Assembly: GCA_037043235.1 (NCBI GenBank)
Contig: JAWRVZ010000016.1
Span: forward strand, 5,687,001-5,751,000
Length of the DNA stretch: 64,000 nucleotides
Reading direction: 5' to 3'
From: Rhodeus uyekii
Taxonomy: Eukaryota; Chordata; Actinopteri; Cypriniformes; Acheilognathidae
Shown: one piece after another, positions 56,800 through 64,000 of the stretch
Layout: each line of letters opens with the position of its first letter
Position numbering within the stretch: position 1 is the stretch's first letter
Translations under genes and position numbers: made by a program
The notes under the pieces: generated by a model
The model's database searches: none
What the model was told of the DNA's origin: nothing
The model's input: the letters and a program-made list of their open reading frames with translations, nothing else

Positions 56800-58085
56800 A
56801 CCTAGACAGCATTGCTAGTGCTCTCGGAGTTGAGTTGAGTTCAGCACGCCCTCTATGCAAACAAACGCTGCCTGAATTAGGAGGCTCACTACATTTTGTT
56901 ACACAGCCTGCGAGTTCCAACCCCTCCTTCGTCTCTGGTCCGCCCTGTTGGGTTACATGGACAGGACATTGGACATTTCATAAAGTAAACATTTTAGGTA
57001 CAAACAGTCCGAAGCAGCACGAGTTCTTGATGCCCTTTAGATATCGTTATTGTGGGTTTAATTCACCCTTCAAATGGGTTGCACTAGTTCATCATTTATG
57101 TGAGGATTCTAGTTATTAGATTAGACAACAAAAACAGCTGACAATAGACTTCTTACGTGGGTAATTCTTTACATTATAACCTGCTGGAAATTATAGCCAC
57201 TTTATCTGCCCTTGTGGGGAAAGAAGATCACTTTAGTTTACTTTTATAAGGTGTTCTTATTACACAAATAACATACTTTATAGGAACGCACTTCAGTGTG
57301 AATTAAATGTAATGTTTTTGACTAACTAAATGCGTAATTGATCTTGCGTAAATGCGTAATTGATCTTGCTGATTAAGTTCATATTAAATGCAAAGAGTGA
57401 TTCTTTTTTTAAAATGGGAATTCAGTACATCTTTTTATGTACGTTCATAATTGCTTTTAGAGTCTTTAAAATAAAGCTGACATGTACTTCTCAATGTACT
57501 GACAAGAAATGAATGTGAACTGAAATATATATTAATGTTAGAAAACAACACTGTCACTTTATGGCTGTAGGAAGTAAGTGCACAACAAAAGAGAATGGAA
57601 GGGAATGGGTTTTAATCACCTGGTTTATGGTATAAATACATGAGCTAATTAACAAGGTGATTGATGGGACTCAGGAGACTAGAATGAACTTAATGAAAAC
57701 AGATTCAAACTGTGACAAACACACTTAAGTTAAATTAAAATAAATTATTTTACATGTTTTTTTTGTGTATTAGTATATAAAAATAAGTGTACTTGTGTAA
57801 AACACTATAAAATTATAATTATTTTAAATGTGTTTAAGTAAAACTTTTGCATTGTAATTAAAGTGTCCTCTCTTAAGAGCTCAATTAAGAGGACTTTAAT
57901 TTTAATTGTATTATCTGCAAGTGCGCTTTGTAAAAAATGATTGCAAAAATAATAGGCCTATACTTTGAAAGAATATACTGTACAAACTGAATACAATATT
58001 TTCTTACATGGAGCTGCATGTTAGCTACAACTGAATGAAATGTATTAAATTTATATTAGACGTAATTACTGCCTGGATATGTATT

Positions 58086-58088
<3 letters not shown>
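56800..58088. other. cables1 upstream flank, nothing recognised
   Basis: No gene seen. At 57328-57370 the block GCGTAAATGCGTAATTGATC is partly duplicated in tandem. At 57855-57905 there is a hairpin (ATTAAAGTGTCCTCT with AGAGGACTTTAAT). Confidence 0.45.

Positions 58089-58150
<62 letters not shown>
58089..58150. repeat. (TA)31 microsatellite
   Basis: Uninterrupted TA for 62 bp. Confidence 0.97.
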
Positions 58151-58155
<5 letters not shown>

Positions 58156-58548
58156 TACAGACAAGCACTCATTGTAGTCTGAAATATTGTCATTACAGAT
58201 TTATGAGGATGGAAATTTAGTAGGCTACATTTAAAACACACTGACTTTAAGTATAATTTAAAATAAAACAGTACAGTTAAAATACTTTAGTATATTAAGC
58301 CAACATAAGAAATCATTATTAAAATGAGTATACAAATAAAGTAATACATGTTTAATGTTTCTTTTCCTTTATTCCTCTTCAAACCAACTTAACCATGAGC
58401 TCAAATGAATGAGGAAACTTCATGACTGATCTGACAAACTGGCAGATATTTTCAACATCACAGCGTCATCTAGTGGTTAATAAAGTTAATCAAGTCTGGT
58501 TATACACTCTCCGTCCACTTTGTCAAGTACACATGTGCAACTGCTCAT

Positions 58549-58735
58549 TAAAAAGATATTACACCTAGAAATTAATATTCTGTCATCATTTAATCACTCT
58601 CAAGTTGTTCCAAACCTGTATGAATTTCTTTCTTTTGTTGAACACAGAAGACGATATTTTGAAGAATATCGGTAACCAAACAGTTGCTGAACACCTTTGA
58701 CTTCCATTAAAAAAAATCCCATTCTAAAATCATGC
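58549..58735. repeat. palindromic MITE, half copy
   Basis: ATTCTGTCATCATTTAATCA, TTGTTCCAAACCTGTATGAA and TTGAACACAGAAGACGATAT match the left half of 16766-17095. Confidence 0.65.
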
Positions 58736-58739
58736 AGAA

Positions 58740-59540
58740 ACTTAGACATGGTCAAGACAATCTGCTGAAGATCAAAATGAGCATCAGAAGAAATGTGATT
58801 TAAGGGACTTTGAACATGGCATGGTTGTTGGTGTCAGATGGGATGGTCGGAGTATTTCAGAAACTGCTGATCTACTGGGATTTTCATGCACAACCATCTG
58901 TAGTGTTTAAAGAGAATGGTCAGAAAAAGAATATCCTGTGACTGTCAGTTCTGTGGGCAGTAACAATCACTCAAATTAGTTTACTAATTTAGCTGCATAA
59001 TTTTCCCGTAAAAGGTGCCATATAGCAGCATCTCAAATGATGGTGCTATATGGCAACTCATAATGGTTCTTTGTAGCACCATTTGGTGCTATATAGCACT
59101 AAAAATGGTTCCCCTATGATTACGAGCCAAGAACCACTTTTAGTGCTATATAGCACTATTTTTTTTTAGAGTGTACATTCAGATGGCACTGTCAGAATTT
59201 GGCGTAAACATGGATCCATCCTGCCTTGTATCATTGGTTCTGGAAGCTGCTGGTGTAATGGTGTGTGGGATATTTTGTTGGCACACTTTGGACTCCTTAG
59301 TGCCAACTGAGTATCATACAAAGCATCAGCCTACCTGAGTATTGAAGCTGACCCTGTCCATACCTTTGACCACAGTGTACCAGCAGACCATCTTCTTCTA
59401 CGTCCAGCAGGATAACACACATTCACAAAGCTCAAATCATCTCAAACTGGTTTCTTGAACATGACAATGAGTTGACTAAACTCAAATGGCACCCACAGTC
59501 ACCAGATCTCAATCCAGGACCTTTGAGATGGTTTTTGCTT
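58740..59540 (+). pseudogene. Tc1-like transposase relic split by a MITE
   Basis: 58790-58960 matches the N-terminal HTH part (DFEHGMVVGVRWDGRSISET, then ADLLGFSCTTI) with a TAA soon after. 59180-59540 matches the catalytic part (DGTVRIWRKHGS; later QQDN and PQSPDLNP in shifted frames). An AT-rich palindromic repeat of about 190 bp (58995-59180) lies between them. Fully inactive; the same subfamily as 17265-17621. Confidence 0.8.
58995..59180. mobile_element. MITE with GTGCTATATAGCAC motifs inside the Tc1 relic
   Basis: Contains GGTGCTATATGGCA, GGTGCTATATAGCACTAAAA, then AAGAACCACTTTTAGTGCTA and a T-run ending AGAGTGTA. It is a common teleost repeat pattern and lies between the two halves of the transposase. 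Confidence 0.55.
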
Positions 59541-59946
59541 GTTCAGTTATAGCTTGTATTGGATGGCTTACTCTGTTCTGATCATTTCTTCAAGGTGTTC
59601 ACTAGAGAGAGCCAGAGTGTTGCTTAAGCACTCAAAGGATTTCTGTCCTCCCTGAAAATGCTCTGAGACAGATTCCAGTGATGAAATGAATGAGGGAGGT
59701 GATATAAACCAGTGATGAAATATTTCAAATTCAAGTTCATTTGCCGTTTGTAACAGATACTCTGGAATTCTTACTCAATCAGTTCCCTAGCTCACAGGAG
59801 GACGTTATTGAGGAAATGAGGTGAAAAGAGTGTGGTGCAATAGAAAATACTGCATTTTTTATGTCATGTGCACAGCATGCTATACTCCCATCTCAAACAA
59901 CAACATTGTTTTAATTCTTGTATATATTATTCATACCTAACATACA

Positions 59947-60115
59947 GGGCTTAAGCTAGTCCCAGACTAAAATACATGCTTGACCTGTTTTAACTGAAAC
60001 TCAAGATGCACATCAGTAGGTAAATGTATATATGTTAATAAAACCTACGCAAATGTTCTAACTGAACTAAGACCTGATTCTGGCTTTATTCAAACTCTGT
60101 CTGAGAAACCAGGCC
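59947..60115. repeat. MITE, short copy of the CCTGGTTTC family
   Basis: GGGCTTAAGCTAGTCCCAGA on the left and CTGTCTGAGAAACCAGGCC on the right. Related to 11060-11700. Confidence 0.55.
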
Positions 60116-60217
60116 ACAGAGTTTTATGAGCTTGTATTATTTGGGAAATTACATTGAATATTTATAACACAAGTTATGATGAAAGTTCATGCCCATGGTA
60201 CTTTTAAGCTACGCGTG

Positions 60218-60250
<33 letters not shown>
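60218..60250. repeat. (GATA)8 microsatellite
   Basis: Tetranucleotide run. Confidence 0.95.
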
Positions 60251-60312
60251 TACCACAGACAAGATGAACAAAAGGCAGTGAATCTGACCTTTGCAATAAT
60301 TAAGCAAAAATA

Positions 60313-60628
60313 CAGTAATCCCTTGCTACTTTGAGGTTCAAGTTTCGCGGCATCAGCTCATCGCGGATTTTTCTAAAAATGTTATTGAAAAATAAAAAAA
60401 TACCGTCATATCGGCAGCCGTATTGGGGAAAGCAGCGTTGCTTTATCGTGATGCGAGAGAAAAAACGGTTTCCAGACAAGGCACGTGATTGGTTCCCGGC
60501 GCGAGATCGACAAATGAGAGCACGAGTGGATGTATCCCGTGAGCTGATTGGCTGATCCTACTTAAAGGATTTTCAGCTATCGCGGGGGGTTCCGGTCCAC
60601 ATTAACTGCGATAAACGAGGGATCACTG
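60313..60628. mobile_element. pogo/Tigger-like MITE, full copy (316 bp)
   Basis: Left CAGTAATCCCTTGCTACTTT; right reversed CAGTGATCCCTCGTTTATCG; TA on both sides (60311-60312 and 60629-60630). The GC-rich interior has CGTGATTGGTTCCCGGCGCG. A deleted copy is at 32041-32317. Confidence 0.8.
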
Positions 60629-60639
60629 TATATACTTTT

Positions 60640-61940
60640 TTGTCAAAAAATCTAACAAAGAATTATATTGACATATTACCCATTTAAATAGACAAATACG
60701 TTGTTTATATAATTTTCTACTCTGCTAATGTGGCCAAGTAAATGGAGATAATGGTAGAAGATTTTTGTAAATGTGGACTACAATATCCATGCTCCAGTGT
60801 CTGTGTGTGGTCCCTCCCTTTGCTCTGTCATCTGCTCAGAATTCTTCCCCACTGATAACCTTCCTCGGTCAGAAGCACTCAGGTCAATGACATTATTCTA
60901 ACATGCTGAGTTAACCATGTTGTGGTAATGACAGACACTCAATCGAAGAAATACACAAGCAACTCCTTCACTGCAGAAGCTGTCTTCCCTTTTTCTCTTC
61001 CTGTACAGAATCAGCCATGCTTTTCAAGGGACGTGAAAAGCTGGAAAGACTGTTGTGTTAGACAGATCAACGTTAAACATCAATAAAACAAGACCTACTT
61101 TCACTCTCCACTCTTAATTTGACAGATCCTCAATTGGTTGCACATTCTGTGCTGGTTTATTACTTCCTCAGCCTCCTAATGCACCAAAATAACACAACTT
61201 TTCACAGCGTTTTTTGAGGCTACGCTGTCACAAGCAACAATAAAATAACTCTCAGCCAGGTTAATCTTATCCCTAAATCAGTGGAGCTGAGCACAGGCCT
61301 CAGACTCTCTGTCCCTGTGTGTGAAATGCAGCACTTCCTGTGTTTGTATGGGGCTTCCTCCCCCTCAAGTGATTTTGGCACCTCATTGTGAGTCATGATG
61401 CACACAGTGTGGCAACTGCTTCACGCCGATTGGATAAGAAAGACGCTAAGGGAACAAAAATGTTTTGTTGATGGTTTTGGAGTATGAAGCTGGAATAATT
61501 AGAAGTGGAATTGAAAGTGAAAGTGATTTGTCAGAACTATGAGTATGTCTGTTCTTATCAGACGGGTTCAGGGAGTAAAATGTGACCCGTGATGTGACTA
61601 AGGTTTATTTTTCAAACGTAAAGTTTGAAATGTTGTTAACTCTTGGCAATAAGTGTCCGTTTGTTACAGTTAATGAACAGTGCTAGGCACATTGTTTACA
61701 ATCTGTAATCCATTACGGAATAAAAATGACATTACAAATGAAAATTGTAGTTAGTAATGCAATCCATTACATTACACATTTGAGGCAATATAATCTGATT
61801 TCTTTTTAATTACGTTTCACCGAACTCGTTTATCACATTGATTTGAATAAAATAATTTTGCAGCATATTGATATAGAAATGCAAAAAGAAATCAAATGTA
61901 TTCTACTCTTTATCAACCACATGCAGTACTTTAAATTGGA
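60640..61940. other. flank, nothing recognised except a dispersed repeat
   Basis: No gene seen. 61700-61830 has the alternating TAATCCATTAC and CATTACATTAC pattern of a common teleost repeat. Confidence 0.4.
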
Positions 61941-61948
61941 CACATGTA

Positions 61949-61953
61949 CCCCC

Positions 61954-61984
<31 letters not shown>

Positions 61985-61988
61985 ACAC
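61949..61988. repeat. C22 tract followed by (AC)9
   Basis: 22 consecutive C then AC dinucleotides. The minus strand is a long G-run able to form quadruplex structures. The length may also be an assembly-sensitive homopolymer. Confidence 0.95.
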
Positions 61989-62950
61989 TGACTAGAGTCT
62001 GACATATTCCTCATTCATTTATTCAGTTTAATGTAGTTTAAAAAAAAATGTTTTACCATTGTCAATATAATGAAAAATCAATATAATAACATCATGTCAT
62101 ATGGTGGAACCATCAAGTCAAACTAATATTTTCCTCATATCTAATTACGAGTACACATATTAATTATTATTTTCATAAATGTTTGTAAACATACTGTTCA
62201 AAGTTCAAGAAAAGTTCTAATTTCAAAAACATTTCTGACCATTTAACAAGCAGTCATGTGGGTCTGCATGGGTCCTCTCTATGACATCATTTCCTGTTTC
62301 ATTTTAATTTTTAAGTCTTTGCATCTATAAACAGCATTTTTTATGTGGTTAAACATCACTGACCCATTTATTCTTTTCATAATACATACCTTTAATTTGT
62401 CTGGAAAAAGTATTCGTACACATGTTCTTCAAGTGTAATCAATATTTTTCCAATATTTGGCATCCATCAACCCAAAATGTGTCTTCAGCTGAAGAATAGA
62501 TGACATAAATCTCTCCGGTTTGAGGGCCAGGCCTGACCTGTACGGTTGGCCCATGAGCCTTTGTTTGGCAGACGCCTCTGCCTCTCCTTTCATCCTCCCT
62601 TGAGATAAATCCCTTGCTGGTCCTTCTCGACTCTGGTTGAAAGTGCAGCACAGCCGCCATACATCACAGTGGAGCTGCTGCGTTTGATGTGGGGCTGCTG
62701 TGGCCCACGGGTGGGCTGGAGATGGACTTCCTCACAGCTCCCCCTTGAAACTCACTCATCAATCCTGCAGTCTGACCACACATCTCCCCCTTGCCCAGCC
62801 ACCTCTGCCCTCTTGACCACAGAGAAGCAACAACAAGAACCCTCAGCGTCAGACTGGGTGACGTTGGGGCAGAAGTTGCTATCCATCACTCCACTTTGGC
62901 TCCTGATAGTATATAAATCTCTACCTAAATTGGTAACATCCACACATTTA

Positions 62951-63100
62951 GGTAACACTTTTTTTTATGTGTCCTTGTTACACATTACATGTATTTACTA
63001 TAGTAATAACTATAAATTATGCATAATTACATTTATCTAACCCTAAACCAAAACCTAACCTTTTAGTAAGTACATGTAGTTAAAATAATTTACATTATAA
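62951..63100. repeat. MITE fragment with GGTAACAC end
   Basis: GGTAACACTTTTTTTTATGT, TCCTTGTTACACATTACATG and AACCCTAAACCAAAACCTAA match the family at 52754-52954; the right end is missing. Confidence 0.6.
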
Positions 63101-63119
63101 AATTGAGTAAATATAAATA

Positions 63120-63831
63120 TAGTGGCGTTCACTTATCTCGACTCAAGGTTAACTCGCCAATCCTATTATGTCGACGTTTTTGAAGTGGAACCGCCAAACT
63201 CCCTATTTGTCTTAGCATTTTCTTTTCGATAATGTCGATTCTTTTATGTCGCCGAAACCTAATATCTCGAGCACAAAAGAGGAACAAAGTCGCCACTTCA
63301 CATGGTTATCTCATGACTAATGATTATACCTAGTTACCGACCAATGAGTACGAGGCTTAGATAAACACACACACCCCTGCTTCTGTTCTGACGTGCGGTC
63401 TGCTCAGAGCCGCTGCGGATTGAAGAACACGGTTACTAAAAGACGGGACGAAGCCGAATTTGTTGAGAAAGCACATTAGACGGGCAGAACGCAAGAAAGT
63501 ATGCAATCTAGTACAGAGTGATGACCTCACGAATATGTTATGACTGTTTACGCTGTGAGCGATCATTGTGTTTGCAATGTTGGAGAATATAATTAAAGGT
63601 TTGTATCGAGAATCGAAGGTGTTTTTATTGTATACTGGTAAATCACTGCTGTTGGTTGGTGCACATATACCTTTTGTTGTCAGCAAACATATACAGTGTA
63701 TGTACATGTTTATAGCATGCCGATCGCTTCATCAAACAAATCGCCATATTGGCTGTTGGTTATCTCAATCATCGGTTATCTCAATGCTTTTTTGCAACCC
63801 CCAATGCCGTCGACATAACCGTATTCCACTG
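63120..63831. mobile_element. pogo/Tigger-like MITE (712 bp), diverged ends
   Basis: Left TAGTGGCGTTCACTTATCTC; right reversed CAGTGGAATACGGTTATGTC; both continue into CGAC/TCGAC. TA occurs on both sides (63118-63119 and 63832-63833). No transposase frame was recognised; the 116-codon minus ORF at 63357-63707 has no known content. Confidence 0.65.
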
Positions 63832-64000
63832 TAAGTACAAAATATGTGGCTACTAATTATCTTAGTTGCACTCAAAAAAACTTTTAGTAACATTCTTCAG
63901 AAGTTAGATTTTCAGATAATAATAAAAAAATCAAAGTTTTGGAAGTCCTTTTATTGGATAATAAAGCCCCCTACAAAAATGTTAACAATCAGAGTTTGCA

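Noticed and set aside
56775..57119. 114-codon + ORF upstream of cables1
   Set aside because: No recognised motif, no conserved look, and it starts in the promoter flank. Likely chance; a divergent gene cannot be supported.
62669..63040. 123-codon + ORF near the right edge
   Set aside because: It runs into a MITE fragment (62951 on) and has no recognisable domain.

Overview
The window is vertebrate nuclear DNA, most likely from a teleost fish. It has GT-AG introns, two recognisable vertebrate genes and a dense mix of teleost-type repeats (L2-clade LINEs, palindromic MITEs, Tc1-like fragments, tRNA-derived SINEs). The repeat families suggest a cypriniform or other otophysan, but that is an inference from general familiarity, not a search.

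Left part (1-14.9 kb, + strand): the 3' part of npc1, which encodes the NPC1 intracellular cholesterol transporter. Sixteen exons read in one uninterrupted frame for 736 residues from inside the middle luminal domain to the stop at 13787-13789. The 5' exons lie off the left edge. Introns carry MITEs, a pogo/Tigger-like element, an L2 tail, a SINE, and three short protein-like ORFs on the opposite strand that I cannot assign.

Middle (14.9-29.7 kb): intergenic DNA between the two convergent gene ends. It holds a nearly complete but inactivated L2-clade LINE (about 20.37-25.11 kb, + strand) with an ORF1 esterase-like domain, an endonuclease and a reverse transcriptase. There are also several antisense L2 3' fragments, a truncated Tc1-like transposase, a SINE and a 330-bp palindromic MITE.

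Right part (29.7-56.6 kb, - strand): a complete cables1 gene (Cdk5 and Abl enzyme substrate 1). Ten exons join in phase into 519 codons plus a stop, from ATG at 56562 to the stop at 31687. The introns contain a degraded L2-type reverse transcriptase, a hAT-like MITE with exact 8-bp target duplications, a 15-copy 20-bp minisatellite, and a (CA) tract whose reverse-strand (GT) run itself supplies a splice donor.

Right flank (56.6-64 kb): the cables1 upstream region and mostly repeats, including a Tc1-like relic with a MITE inside it and two pogo/Tigger-like MITEs. No further protein gene was recognised. The two genes are functionally unrelated (lysosomal sterol export; CDK/Abl signalling). They are neighbours, not partners. 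I found no evidence of a novel multi-gene system. The items most worth checking are the microsatellite splice donor, the antisense ORFs in the npc1 introns, the minisatellite, and the missing genes between npc1 and cables1.
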